DNA of 64,000 nt from Chloroflexota bacterium (GCA_025354985.1 JANXLU010000019.1:62001-126000), one strand, 5' to 3'. Numbered from the stretch's first letter, positions 46,051 to 55,273 are shown. The notes: generated by a model not told the origin, from the letters alone. Numbers and translations are program-made.

Positions 46051-47544
46051 CTAACCCCGCCGGAACAGCTGCGCTACCGGCTGGTAGTCTGTTATGTTAT
46101 CCAACGGCCATATTGGCCGGGCGCAGATGGTGTGGCCAAGCCCGCGCACGTTTGCGCTGGTGCTGCCTGGTGCGTCCACGTCCACATAGCGCGCGGCCCA
46201 GCTGCGAAACATGTGCGGCTCGCACTGCGGTGATTTCACGATCACGCAGTCATACGTCGCCGGGTCGCACCCGTGTGCCAGAAACAGGCTGCGGTTATAC
46301 AAACTCACCGGGCGACTGGTGGCGATGATCATAAAGTTTTGCGCCGCCAAAACTGCCGTGTCGCCCGCCAGCCAGGTGGCCCCGTCGCTCTCGTTCACAA
46401 AGCTTCCATCCGAAAGCATCCGAACACGCACCTGCAAGTCGATGGGTTCAAACCGCGCCCGATCCAACGCGCCACCCATGGGCACAGGGATGTCCGCTCC
46501 AACCCCGGCCACGAACGCCGCCCGCACCGCCGGTGCATCGACGATTGGGATCAGCGCCCGTCTTGCATAGTCACCGTCACGCAGCGCCCGTAGAATCGCG
46601 TTGCTATCACCCGATGCGCCGCTGCTTGTCGCATCGGCGGCGTCGACCAGGATGGTCGTTCCGGGCGTGGTCTCACGGGCGATCCGCACCGCGTCGCCCA
46701 GGCTGGTCAAGGGCACCTGCATCCGCTCATGCCCATCCCAGAAATCGCGGGCTATTGCCAGCGCCTCGCGCTGCGCGAGCCCCGCGTCATCATTTGTGAC
46801 CACAACCGCATTGCTGCGCAGCTCGGGCACATCTGTAAATGGATTGCCGATAAACATGCCCGCGCTCAATCCGGCCGGATGGTTTTCCAGTGCCAGCGCC
46901 ATGCGCAGTTGCCGGCCAAAATAACCCGTGGCCGTGATAAGTTCATCCCCACGCACCAGCGCTGGTATGGGCACCCGTGCGGTCACTGGGCGCGCCGCGC
47001 CATCCATAACCTTAAGCAGTAGCCGTGCCGCCCGCGCACCCGTGCTGGCAAAGTCAGTGTGCGGATACGTGTGATAAGGCACCACCGCGTCAGCGTGCCG
47101 CAACATTTTGTCGGTCAATATTCCGTGCAAATCCAATGACACCACGATGGGCACGTGTGCACCCAAAATAGCGCACATTTCAGCCAGTAAAAAACCTTCC
47201 GGGTCGTGCTCGCCATCCGCATCCATGGCTCCATGCATGCACACATATGCGCCGTCCGGTCTTTCGGCCTGCCTCACGGCCTCCAGAAACTCCGTCGCCA
47301 GGTGCCGCCACGCCACCGTCGTTAACCGGCCGCCGCTGGTGACCGCGTGGGCCGCGTAAGTCGGGATGACCGTTACATCCGTACGCCCTTCAAATATGCC
47401 CAACGCCCCCGCCACTTCCAGGTTCCGTCCGCGCCGGGCCGCCAGAAAGGCTTCGCCGCGCGTGACCACAAAATCTGCGTGCGTCGTGGGCGCCGGGTTA
47501 AACGTCGACACTTCCAGCATCATTTCAGCGATGAGAATATTCAT
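46051..47544 (-). CDS. M81 family metallopeptidase (MlrC-like)
   Basis: 497 residues, no signal peptide. It begins MNILIAEMMLEVSTFNPAPTTHADF, the MlrC opening with metal-binding residues. It continues with GAYVCMHGAMDADGEHDPEGFLLAE and VVSLDLHGILTDKMLRHADAVVPYHTYPHTD, the His/Asp-rich zinc site. The C-terminal MlrC domain has VDAADATSSGASGDSNAILRAL. MlrC cleaves linearised microcystin peptides in sphingomonads; most family members have unknown peptide substrates. The gene is intact and sits among pseudogenes. Confidence 0.88.
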   Translation of the reverse strand: MNILIAEMMLEVSTFNPAPTTHADFVVTRGEAFLAARRGRNLEVAGALGIFEGRTDVTVIPTYAAHAVTSGGRLTTVAWRHLATEFLEAVRQAERPDGAYVCMHGAMDADGEHDPEGFLLAEMCAILGAHVPIVVSLDLHGILTDKMLRHADAVVPYHTYPHTDFASTGARAARLLLKVMDGAARPVTARVPIPALVRGDELITATGYFGRQLRMALALENHPAGLSAGMFIGNPFTDVPELRSNAVVVTNDDAGLAQREALAIARDFWDGHERMQVPLTSLGDAVRIARETTPGTTILVDAADATSSGASGDSNAILRALRDGDYARRALIPIVDAPAVRAAFVAGVGADIPVPMGGALDRARFEPIDLQVRVRMLSDGSFVNESDGATWLAGDTAVLAAQNFMIIATSRPVSLYNRSLFLAHGCDPATYDCVIVKSPQCEPHMFRSWAARYVDVDAPGSTSANVRGLGHTICARPIWPLDNITDYQPVAQLFRRG

Positions 47545-47629
47545 GCGGAATATTATGGGCTTGAAACGTGTATTCGGGGTTCAACTGCGATCACTTGACG
47601 GTAGCAGATTACCTGACTACTATTGAGAC

Positions 47630-48421
47630 ATGCTCACCCAAATCCAGGTCGCCTTTTATCTTGATCACGGTTATTTGCACGTTCCGGAAGTATTTACACC
47701 CGTCGAAGTCGACGAACTGTCGGTTGAGATGAACCGGCTGATGGCGGAATGGGCGACCACCAATCAGGGCTGGACCGGTCCTTGGCGCAAGGCCTATATG
47801 GATGCCGCCACCGAGCAAAAGTCCAAACTCACTGCCATGCATGACCTGCACTTCTATTCGGCGCCTTGGATGCGCGCGATTACCAGTCCCAAAGTTGCCG
47901 CGATTATGGCTGATCTATTGGGTCCAAATGTGGAGCTGCATCATTCCACGATGCATGTCAAACCCCCGTCCACGGGGCACCCGTTCCCGATGCATCAGGA
48001 TGATCCGTTTTACACCCACGAGAATGGTGAATACATCGATGTCCTTGTGCATCTCGATGACACTTTCCATGCGAACGGCGAAATTCGCTTTCTGGATGGC
48101 TCGCACAAATTGGGCGCAATCAAACACGTTACCGAGACCGAGCAAGGGCGCTGCTCACCACATTTGCCATTTGAAGACTATGCGCTCGAAAGCACGGTTC
48201 CAGTGTCGGCTAAGAAGGGTGACCTGGTGCTGTTCTCAATCTACACGATTCATGGCTCCTACATCAACACCACCGACAAGGCGCGTCGGCTTGTTCGGGT
48301 GGGTTATCGCAACCCGGCCAACAAGCAATTGGCCGGCCAAAGCCTTGGTCGCCCGGGTCTGATCGTCGCAGGATATCGCGAGCGTCAGGATGGTCAACTG
48401 CCGTTCGCAGTCGAGGCTTAG
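47630..48421 (+). CDS. Phytanoyl-CoA dioxygenase (PhyH) family Fe(II)/2-oxoglutarate oxygenase
   Basis: 263 residues. The double-stranded beta-helix iron site is MHQDDPFYTHENGEYIDVLVHLDD (His-x-Asp) and later IHGSYIN (second His). The Arg in RRLVRVGYRNP is the likely 2-oxoglutarate contact. NGEIRFLDGSHKLG is the typical PhyH loop. Such enzymes hydroxylate small molecules; the substrate cannot be inferred. It stands alone on the plus strand, divergent from MlrC. Confidence 0.85.
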   Translation: MLTQIQVAFYLDHGYLHVPEVFTPVEVDELSVEMNRLMAEWATTNQGWTGPWRKAYMDAATEQKSKLTAMHDLHFYSAPWMRAITSPKVAAIMADLLGPNVELHHSTMHVKPPSTGHPFPMHQDDPFYTHENGEYIDVLVHLDDTFHANGEIRFLDGSHKLGAIKHVTETEQGRCSPHLPFEDYALESTVPVSAKKGDLVLFSIYTIHGSYINTTDKARRLVRVGYRNPANKQLAGQSLGRPGLIVAGYRERQDGQLPFAVEA

Positions 48422-48425
48422 CGCC

Positions 48426-49238
48426 TTAGTCCTCGATTAGGTGCTTTGCCGCACAACCAACGTCGGCTGAAGCAATAATGGGGCCGGCTCCGGCAGCTCC
48501 GAGGGCTCGGGCCAAGTCAACCACCCGGTGCAGCTCACGCACGGCCAGCTGCCCCAGGGTTTCGAGATTGTGGTCGATTGTCGTAAGTGGCGGGCTAAAA
48601 AACGGCGACTCCGGCGTATCGTCAAAGCCGGCCACGGCCAGGTCGGCGGGTACTCGAATTCCCAACTCGTGAGCCGCGCGTAGTGCGCCCAGTGCCATCT
48701 GATCATTGCTGGCAAACACCGCGTCCAGGTTCGGATGACGCGTCTTCAGGTCATGCAGCGCCAGCGCACCGCTCGCGGCACTCCAGTTGCCGCCGCTAGT
48801 TGGCGCATCGGGTGTCCACCGACCCGCTGATTGCAGCGCGTCCATCCAGCCCTGATGGCGCTGCTGCGCCGACCACAGCGCCATCGGCCCGGTGATGATC
48901 CCGATATTTCGCCGCCCCCGCGCAATCAGATGATCCACCACCAACCGCGCACCCATCCGGTTGTCAACACTGATTACCGCCGAGTCGCTCTGCGCCTCCA
49001 TGCTCAAGAAGATGATCGGCGCCAGCGATTGCACCTTGGCATGAAATGCCCGCTCGCGACCACCCGTGAGCTCGGGGTAGGCCCACACGATCCCGGCTAC
49101 CCGCTGGGCTATCAGGTTGTTTGCGATCCGCTCATAGTCATCCGGCTTGCTCACGTCCGCCACCTGTAATAGAACTTGCCAGCCCGACCTGGCGGCTTCG
49201 CGCTCGATCCCGGTCAAAAGCTGCGACGGCCCGATGAA
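48426..49238 (-). pseudogene. LacI-family sugar regulator lacking its DNA-binding domain
   Basis: The PBP-like ligand-binding domain is well preserved. It contains FIGPSQLLTGIEREAARSGWQVLL, IISVDNR-type SVDNRMGARLVVDHLIARG, FASNDQMALGALRAAHELGIRVPADLAVAGFDDTPES and LTTIDHNLETLGQLAVREL. The whole N-terminal HTH and hinge (~60 residues) is missing. Homology begins abruptly at about 49238, exactly where the divergent sugar-binding protein also loses its 5' end. The only in-frame start (TTG 49259) adds a few residues from the other gene. It cannot bind DNA as a normal LacI repressor. Confidence 0.8.
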
Positions 49239-50079
49239 GGAGCTGACCCGCAACGGCAAGATCTATGGTCTGCCCCGCGACATCAGCACCATGGTCGTGT
49301 ATTACAACGAAGACATGTTCAAGGCCGCTGGTCTGCAGACACCCGCCGACCTCGGCAAGGCCGGCAAGTGGGACAAGGCCGCGCTGACCGATGCAAAGAA
49401 GAAGCAGTATGGCGTCACTTGGGGCAACTGGCGGGGCCCGGACGGCTGGTTCGTGTTCAGCGCCAGCAGCAACTTCTACAACGCCGACAAGACCGGCTGC
49501 GGTTTGGATAACGACAAGACCGCCGATGGCGCCAAGGCTGCCCTCAACCTGCTGAAGTTTGCACCCGAAGGCGACGCCGATGGCGAGGCACAGTTCACAG
49601 GCGGCCAGGTTGGCATGTTGTGGAGCGGTCGCTGGACCACTCCCGGTCTGCGCTCCGGCGCCAAGTTCAAGTGGGACGTGGCAGAAATGCCCAAGGGCGC
49701 CGCAAACAGCACCTGGCTGTTCTGGGGCCTGTATCTGATGAACGCCAAGGCCGATCAAAAGGCCGCCTGGGAAGTCATGAAGGTGCTGACCAGCGCCGAA
49801 GTCACCGGCAAGGTTGCCGGCCTGGGCGCCAACATCCCCCCGCTCAAGAGCGCGGCGGCGGTTGATGCCTTCCTGAAGAGCATCCCCCCAAACAACGATC
49901 AGGCGTTCGTGGCCGGTGCGGACTACGCCATGAGCGAGGCCCCGCTCTGGACTGGCAACTTTGGCAAGTTCAGTGATGGCTTCGGCAAGGTCTGGGGCGA
50001 TATGGTCGCCGGCAAGGTCAAGCCCGAGGACTTTGGCAAGAAGGCTTGCACCGCCTCAGTTGATGGCTTCAAGCCGTAA
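49236..50079 (+). pseudogene. Carbohydrate ABC transporter substrate-binding protein, 5'-truncated
   Basis: About 280 residues from KELTRNGKIYGLPRDISTMVVYYNEDMFKAAG to the C-terminus (AWEVMKVLTSAEVTGKVAGL, then PLWTGNFGKFSDGFGKVWGDM). It is a type I sugar-binding protein, normally ~430 residues. Signal peptide, lipobox and roughly the first 150 residues are absent. Residues before KELT translate the antisense of the LacI fragment. Without export it cannot serve an ABC importer. Three hairpins follow before the permease gene, as is usual after a highly expressed binding-protein gene. Confidence 0.8.
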
Positions 50080-50116
50080 TCTCAATGCGGTCGTTGGACC
50101 GTTACTGCGACCGTAA

Positions 50117-50134
50117 CAGCCGCCAAAGCGGCTG
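50117..50134 (+). promoter_or_regulatory. Hairpin in the binding-protein/permease spacer
   Basis: CAGCCGC-CAAA-GCGGCTG, a perfect 7-bp stem with a 4-nt loop, no T-run. It is preceded by a weaker GTTAC...GTAAC pair (50101-50117) and followed by the terminator-like hairpin at 50143. Such structures commonly stabilise the binding-protein message and reduce downstream expression. Confidence 0.5.
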
Positions 50135-50142
50135 AAGACGCA

Positions 50143-50180
50143 AAAAGCGGATTGTGAGCCACGGTTCATAATCCGCTTTT
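50143..50180 (+). terminator. Terminator-like stem-loop between binding protein and permease
   Basis: AAAAGCGGATTGTGA pairs with TCATAATCCGCTTTT across a 7-8 nt loop, with one mismatch, ending in TTTT. It lies 24 bp before the permease start and would partially terminate the transcript. Confidence 0.6.
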
Positions 50181-50204
50181 AGCTTAAGTGATCACCAGCC
50201 AACC

Positions 50205-51140
50205 ATGATGAAATCCAAACGTCTGCGCGATGCGATTGATGGTTGCAGCATGCTTTTCCCCACGATTGTGGGCGTGCTTGCCTTTTTCGCCTTTCCACTG
50301 GGCTACTCGTTATATTTGAGCTTCACCAACGCCAATTTGCTTGAGCGCGCCAACGAGCCCGCACGCTTTATCAGTGTGCAAAATTATCTAAACGCGTTTC
50401 AGAGCGACGTGTTTCAAGAGGCATTGGGCAACACCGCTTGGTTTGCGTTCTTTGTGCTGGTCTTCAGCATCCTCCCCGCCTTGTTGCTGGCCGTGCTCAT
50501 AAACGAGAAGATCTGGGGCCAGAGCTTCTTCCGCTCCATCTATTTCGTGCCGGTCGTGGCCAGCGTGGTTGGCGTTTCGCTGGTTTGGAAATTCCTGCTC
50601 AACAAGGACTTTGGCTGGATCAACCTGGCCATCGAGTGGTTTGGTGGCATCACCGGTTTGGAGAACTTTGGGCTCGTCCTGATCTCCTGGTTGGGCAATG
50701 CCAAGTATGCGCTCACCGCGGTAACCATCGTGTTTGTTTGGAAGACCATCGGCTACAACATGGTGATATTCATGTCCGGGTTGCAGGCCATTAACAAGCA
50801 GCTGTATTAGGCCGCCAATATCGATGACGCCACCCGCTGGCAAACCCTTACCCGCATTACGGTGCCGCTGCTCTCACCAACCACGTTTTTCGTGCTGGTC
50901 ACCACTCTAATTTCCTGCCTGCAGATATTTGACGTGCCCTATGCTTTGGGTTGGTCGCCTGGCAACCAGGCCGGCCCCGCCTATAGCACGTTAACCAACG
51001 TCGGCCAGCTCTACCGCGAGGGCTTTATCAACAACAGCACCGGTTATGCCTCCGCACTGGCTTGGATCCTAACCATCATTATTCTGATCATCACAATTAT
51101 CCAGTTTCGCGCCAGCGCACGCTGGGTGAACTACGAATAA
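50205..51140 (+). pseudogene. MalF-type carbohydrate ABC permease with in-frame amber codon in the EAA motif
   Basis: Reading from ATG 50205, the protein is a typical six-helix sugar permease (LFPTIVGVLAFFAFPLGYSLYLSF, FRSIYFVPVVASVVGVSLVWKFLL) to NKQLY. There TAG (50808-50810) stands where the family has the Glu of the EAA-x3-G loop that docks on the ATPase. The same frame continues AANIDDATRWQTLTRITVPLLSP through the last two helices to 51140, about 311 codons in all. A GAG-to-TAG change explains it. The second permease downstream has an intact ELEEAAMIDG. Either a nonsense mutation or amber read-through; the damaged neighbours favour decay. Confidence 0.85.
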
Positions 51141-51144
51141 CATC

Positions 51145-51999
51145 ATGGCACAAAGTTTCCTGCGAACCCCGTTTGAAAAAGCGCTGGCCTACGCCCTGCT
51201 GATCGGTCTTGGCTTCATCATGGTGTTGCCGTTCTTCTATATGTTCTCGGCCTCGCTCAAGCAACACGCCGAGATCGTCCAGATTCCGCCCTCGTTCTTC
51301 CCCCGCGGGCTGCCCCTTGACTGGCGCTGGGGCAACTATGCCGAGGTCCTGCAAATCGTTCCTATCGGCACACAGTTGGTGAATTCGATCATAGTCACCT
51401 TGTCGGTCGGCTCTTTACAACTGCTCACAAGCGTGCTCGCCGGTTACGCGTTTGCGCGCATCCCGTTCCCTGGTGCGAATACCGTGTTCAGCGCCTATCT
51501 GGGCACTCTCATGGTGCCTTTTGCGGTCATCCTGGTTCCCATGTATCAGCTGATGATCTGGCTCGGTTGGGTGGACAGCCTGGCCGCCTTGATCATCCCC
51601 TGGATCACGACTGCATATGGCACGTTTCTGCTGTGCCAGGCCTTTATGGGTTTGCCCCGCGAATTGGAAGAAGCCGCCATGATCGATGGCACATCACGAT
51701 GGGGCGCATTGTTTCGCGTCTATTTGCCGCTGGTCATCCCAACGCTGGCCACTCTGGGCACCATCGCCTTTCTATATTCGTGGAACAGCTTTACCTGGCC
51801 CCTGATCGTCATTAATTCCAAGGAGCACATGGTGGTCACCCAGGGTCTGATGAACTTGCAAGCGCTCTATGGCGGCACCCGGCTCGATCTGGTTATGGCC
51901 GGCTCGGTCATGGCCGTCGGACCCACGCTGCTTATTTATCTGTTTTTTCAGCGCTACTTTATCGAAGGTGTAGCCTCCAGCGGCATGGGTGGCAGATAG
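51145..51999 (+). CDS. MalG-type carbohydrate ABC permease
   Basis: 284 residues, intact, with six membrane helices. The N-terminus is FEKALAYALLIGLGFIMVLPFFYMFSASLK, and the conserved cytoplasmic EAA loop is ELEEAAMIDGTSRWGALFRVYLPLVIPTL. A C-terminal helix ends in FFQRYFIEGVASSGMGG. It would form the translocation pore with the MalF-type partner at 50205-51140, which is broken by a stop codon, so this gene is probably an orphan. No ATPase gene is in the cassette, as usual for MsmX-like systems. Confidence 0.85.
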   Translation: MAQSFLRTPFEKALAYALLIGLGFIMVLPFFYMFSASLKQHAEIVQIPPSFFPRGLPLDWRWGNYAEVLQIVPIGTQLVNSIIVTLSVGSLQLLTSVLAGYAFARIPFPGANTVFSAYLGTLMVPFAVILVPMYQLMIWLGWVDSLAALIIPWITTAYGTFLLCQAFMGLPRELEEAAMIDGTSRWGALFRVYLPLVIPTLATLGTIAFLYSWNSFTWPLIVINSKEHMVVTQGLMNLQALYGGTRLDLVMAGSVMAVGPTLLIYLFFQRYFIEGVASSGMGGR

Positions 52000-52044
52000 T
52001 ATTCGTGTCGGCACACGCCGTCCGTGTGCGCTAAGCTTGGTCCC

Positions 52045-53511
52045 ATGAAAGTGATCCACTGGTTCCGGCGCGATCTGCGCCTGCTGGATAACACCTCCCT
52101 GATGGCGGCGTGCGCCGAGGCCGCTGGCGCGGTGATTCCAGTCTTTATTCTCGATACCCGCCTGCTGGCTGGTGCGGGCGTGGCGCCTGTGCGGCTGCAG
52201 TTTATGCTGGAGAGCTTGCGCGACCTGGATGCAAACCTGCGCAAGAGCGGTTCGCGTTTGATACTTCGCAAAGGTCTTCCGGAAGTGGAATTGCCAAAGC
52301 TGGCCAAAGAATTTGGCGCGAATGCGGTTTATTTCAACCGTGACGTCACCCCACGCGCCATCGCGCGCGACAGCCGTGTGGCGTCCGCGTTGAACGAGGC
52401 TGCGGTTGACTGCAAATCCTTCAAGGATGTTGTGGTGTTTGAGGGAGCCGAAATGCTAACCAAGGACGGCCATCCTTACACAGTCTTTACCCCTTTCAAA
52501 AGGAATTGGCTGGCAAAGTGGGATGGCCTGAATGGTGGTGCGCCCATCAAAAACCTGCCAAACTTCTCGCCCCAAACGTTGTTGCTTCCCACGGGTGTTT
52601 CGCTTCCGCTTCCCACGCTCAAGGAATTGGGTGTCACCGCGACCGTTCCTGGCCAGGGTGGTGGAGAGACCCAGGCTGCAGCGTTGCTGGCAAAATTTCT
52701 GGCCGATGGCGTGCATAAATACGGCACGCTGCGTGACTCGTTAACCGTCGACGGCACCTCGCGGCTGTCACCTCACTTCCGCTTTGGCACCCTTTCGCCA
52801 CGGATTGCCGTGCATAGTGCGTTTGCCGCACGAATGGAAGAGGGTAACCGCTTTAGCACCGCAATCAAGCAACCGGAGAACGGTGTGGACGTCTGGGTCA
52901 GCGAGGTGGTCTGGCGTGAGTTCTACATGCAGATTTTGCAATTGCATCCGCACGCCTATTCCGGCAATTTCAACCGCGCGTGCGATGCACTCCAATGGGG
53001 TGGGGGCAACGCCAAAAAAGACGCCGAGCTGTTCGCCGCGTGGTGCGACGGCCGTACCGGCTACCCGATCGTGGACGCAGCAATGCGCCAGCTAAACACA
53101 ACCGGCTGGATGCCCAACCGCGCGCGCATGATCGTCGCCTCGTTTTTGTGCAAGGACCTCCTGCTGGATTGGCGCTTGGGTCAGCGTTACTTTATGCAAA
53201 AACTGGTGGATGGCGACCCAGCCGCCAACAACGGCGGTTGGCAGTGGTCGGCCAGCACCGGCACCGATGCCCAGCCCTATTTTCGCGTGTTCAATCCAAC
53301 GCTGCAGAGCGAGAAATTTGACCCAACCGGGGTGTATATCCGCAAATACATCCGCGACCTCGCTCGCTGCCCTCAGGAGTTTATCCACGATCCCACCAAG
53401 GTGCCACCCATGATCGCGCTACAGACCAACACCGCCAGTTACCCCAAGCCAGTGGTCGACCACGCCAAACAGAAAGACATCATGGCCGCCAGGTTTAAGG
53501 CTTTGAAGTAA
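52045..53511 (+). CDS. phrB: Deoxyribodipyrimidine photolyase
   Basis: 488 residues from ATG 52045 (MKVIHWFRRDLRL). It repairs UV-induced cyclobutane pyrimidine dimers with FADH2 and an antenna cofactor. The N-terminal photolyase domain (~1-130) is followed by the FAD domain with LSPHFRFGTLSPR, EVVWREFYMQIL, GRTGYPIVDAAMRQL, TGWMPNRARMIVASFLCKDL, LVDGDPAANNGGWQWSASTG and YFRVFNP, the full class I CPD photolyase series. It is followed by a strong terminator and is monocistronic. Confidence 0.93.
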   Translation: MKVIHWFRRDLRLLDNTSLMAACAEAAGAVIPVFILDTRLLAGAGVAPVRLQFMLESLRDLDANLRKSGSRLILRKGLPEVELPKLAKEFGANAVYFNRDVTPRAIARDSRVASALNEAAVDCKSFKDVVVFEGAEMLTKDGHPYTVFTPFKRNWLAKWDGLNGGAPIKNLPNFSPQTLLLPTGVSLPLPTLKELGVTATVPGQGGGETQAAALLAKFLADGVHKYGTLRDSLTVDGTSRLSPHFRFGTLSPRIAVHSAFAARMEEGNRFSTAIKQPENGVDVWVSEVVWREFYMQILQLHPHAYSGNFNRACDALQWGGGNAKKDAELFAAWCDGRTGYPIVDAAMRQLNTTGWMPNRARMIVASFLCKDLLLDWRLGQRYFMQKLVDGDPAANNGGWQWSASTGTDAQPYFRVFNPTLQSEKFDPTGVYIRKYIRDLARCPQEFIHDPTKVPPMIALQTNTASYPKPVVDHAKQKDIMAARFKALK

Positions 53512-53513
53512 GG

Positions 53514-53556
53514 ATCTGGATGGCTCCTACTTCGTAGGAGCCATCCAGATTTTTTG
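53514..53556 (+). terminator. Strong rho-independent terminator after phrB
   Basis: ATCTGGATGGCTCCTAC (53514-53530), loop TTC, and its perfect 17-nt complement (53534-53550), followed by TTTTT. It ends the photolyase transcript 3 bp after its stop and also lies near the end of the convergent VOC gene. Confidence 0.85.
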
Positions 53557-53570
53557 AACTGGGAAAGCGC

Positions 53571-54344
53571 CTATCGCTTTGGCGACTCAATCACCTTAAA
53601 CTGTGCTCCAAACGGATCAGACAGTGCCGCCATCCGCCCAAATTCGGAATCGTCAATGCTGCCCATCTGCTTGCCACCGTGGCTGACCACCGTCGCGGCG
53701 GTGGCGTCCGCGCTCTCTACACTGAAATAATTAATCCATGCTGGTGCGCTTGCGTCACCGGAGGTTCCCACTTGCATGATTCCCGCCAGCATGGCCTCGC
53801 CGTGCTTCAGCACGTAATATTCCATGCCGCCCGGCATTGGGTCGGCCGTGGCGTTGAGCAACGCACAATAGAAATCGCGCGCCTTGGCCGCATCATTCGT
53901 ATACAGTTCACACCAGGCCGGTGCACCGTGCTCCTCGGTGATCCGCGAGCCAATGTGATGACCTGATCGCCATAGCGCAAACGGCGCGCCAGTTGGGTCA
54001 CTGAGCATCGACATCCCGCCAAACTCGCCGATGTCCATCGCGGGCGACAGTACTGTCGCGCCCAGCTTTGCCGCGTGATCCGTGTCTCCCGCCAGGTCAT
54101 TGCTGGCGAAATATAGCGTCCACACCTGCGGCAGCATGGGTTGCCCTGGCATCGGCGCGGCGATCCCAGCCACATCATGACCGTTTTTCTGCGCCACCGT
54201 ATAGCCGCCAAATTCCGGCCCGCCCACGTTATAGGTCCAGCCAAAAACCGCGTGATAAAACTTCCGTGCGGCCTCCGGATCGTGCGCCATCAAGTCCAGC
54301 CAGGTAGGCGTGCCAGGCTTCTTCGCTTGTTTGTGAATTGCCAT
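53571..54344 (-). CDS. Two-domain VOC protein (Cfp30B-like)
   Basis: 257 residues made of two VOC modules: GTPTWLDLMAHDPEAARKFYHAVFGW with SMLSDPTGAPFALWRSG, and GAPAWCELYTNDAAKARDFYCALL with AALSDPFGAQFKVIESP. This is the arrangement of the CFP30B / 27-kDa antigen type, with no established reaction. AAGGAG lies 10 nt before ATG 54344. An AGAAC-N4-GTTCT box lies ~120 bp upstream (54466-54479), so regulation by a LexA-type repressor is possible. Confidence 0.82.
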   Translation of the reverse strand: MAIHKQAKKPGTPTWLDLMAHDPEAARKFYHAVFGWTYNVGGPEFGGYTVAQKNGHDVAGIAAPMPGQPMLPQVWTLYFASNDLAGDTDHAAKLGATVLSPAMDIGEFGGMSMLSDPTGAPFALWRSGHHIGSRITEEHGAPAWCELYTNDAAKARDFYCALLNATADPMPGGMEYYVLKHGEAMLAGIMQVGTSGDASAPAWINYFSVESADATAATVVSHGGKQMGSIDDSEFGRMAALSDPFGAQFKVIESPKR

Positions 54345-54465
54345 TTTCTTGTTGCTCCTTGTTTGCCGTGTCCTCTTAATGCTTGTAATTGTTTGAATGT
54401 CAGTTTATTCAAAATAGGCGATCTACACACGGTGTATATCGCAAATGAAAGTATAGCCGCGAAAA

Positions 54466-54479
54466 GAACAAACGTTCTC
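54466..54479. promoter_or_regulatory. LexA-type SOS box (GAAC-N4-GTTC), copy 1
   Basis: AGAACAAACGTTCT fits the Bacillus-type SOS core GAAC-R-N-R-Y-GTTY. It lies 122 bp upstream of the VOC gene start on the minus strand. The match is by eye. Confidence 0.45.
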
Positions 54480-55065
54480 ATTTGCTGCGTTTTTTTCAAA
54501 TGGCAATGCGGAGCGATCCGCCAAATCGCGTTCTCCGCCCGCCTTCCCGCACTGGGTGAGTTGACCGAACCCCTCCCCTGTCAGATTGCCGCCCGCCCTT
54601 GCGTATCCCCGCTCATACCCGGCATTCTGTTCGGGGGGCTGGGTGCTTACGGGGGTAGGTTTTTTCGAATTGTGAATTTAGCGCGTGATTTGGGGCGGGA
54701 GGGCCAGGAGCAGGGAGACAGGCGAGTTGGGAATAAAAGGTTGGATTTGAGGTGAGGTGAGTTGAACAAAAGAAGACCGAGAGTGGCGAGTCTGAGAACG
54801 GGATATTTTGAGGTGGATGAGGCTTGAAGCCAGCCTGTGAAAAGGCGGCTGAGTTCGGGGTCGGATTCAAACTGCGGGCCGATGGCGACGACCCAAAGGG
54901 TGACAACCGCGAGGACCAGCAACAGCGGTCAGCCCGGGTTGGATCAGTGACACGGGTACGCTGCCACTGCCAAGTGCCGCGCTTGAGTACGCCGACGTCT
55001 CTACTACCAACGCCGCGATGCTAATGTTCTTGTTTGGTCCCTGATGCGCTCTCACCTCCCCCTAG

Positions 55066-55079
55066 AGAACATATGTTCT
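55066..55079. promoter_or_regulatory. LexA-type SOS box (GAAC-N4-GTTC), copy 2
   Basis: AGAACATATGTTCT is a perfect 14-bp palindrome and fits the core GAAC-R-N-R-Y-GTTY. It lies 11 bp upstream of the putative minus-strand GTG start at 55055, just ahead of its GGGGGAG ribosome-binding site. Confidence 0.5.
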
Positions 55080-55273
55080 AATCGTGTGGATGCCCACGCC
55101 CAAAACTCAATTCAATCACTGCCAATGCCCACCCCCATGTCCTCATGCCCCGAAAAAATTTGTTTTTGAGGAAATTTTAGGACATCCAAAAATCACTCGC
55201 ACCCGGCAAAAACCCCTGCGGCACTGCAAATCGTGTCACGCCCCGGCCAAATTTCCATTCAGAAAAAACAATC

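Larger units (their letters stand above)
54345..55270. other. ~0.9-kb intergenic region with two LexA-type boxes and eroded coding traces
   Basis: No intact gene was recognised. The region is bounded by two AGAAC-N4-GTTCT palindromes (54466-54479 and 55066-55079). On the minus strand, a GTG at 55055 preceded by GGGGGAG opens a frame that is Ala/Ser/Val-rich for ~45 residues. At ~54925 the protein-like signal moves to another frame (LAVVTLWVVAIGPQFESDPEL, a membrane-helix-like segment). This suggests a frameshifted small gene. The plus strand at 54640-54830 is strongly purine-rich. Confidence 0.4.

Noticed and set aside
54640-54830. Possible coding sequence in the purine-rich stretch
   Set aside because: Open frames on either strand have skewed composition (poly Pro/Ser or Gly/Arg) and no start context; treated as non-coding or eroded.
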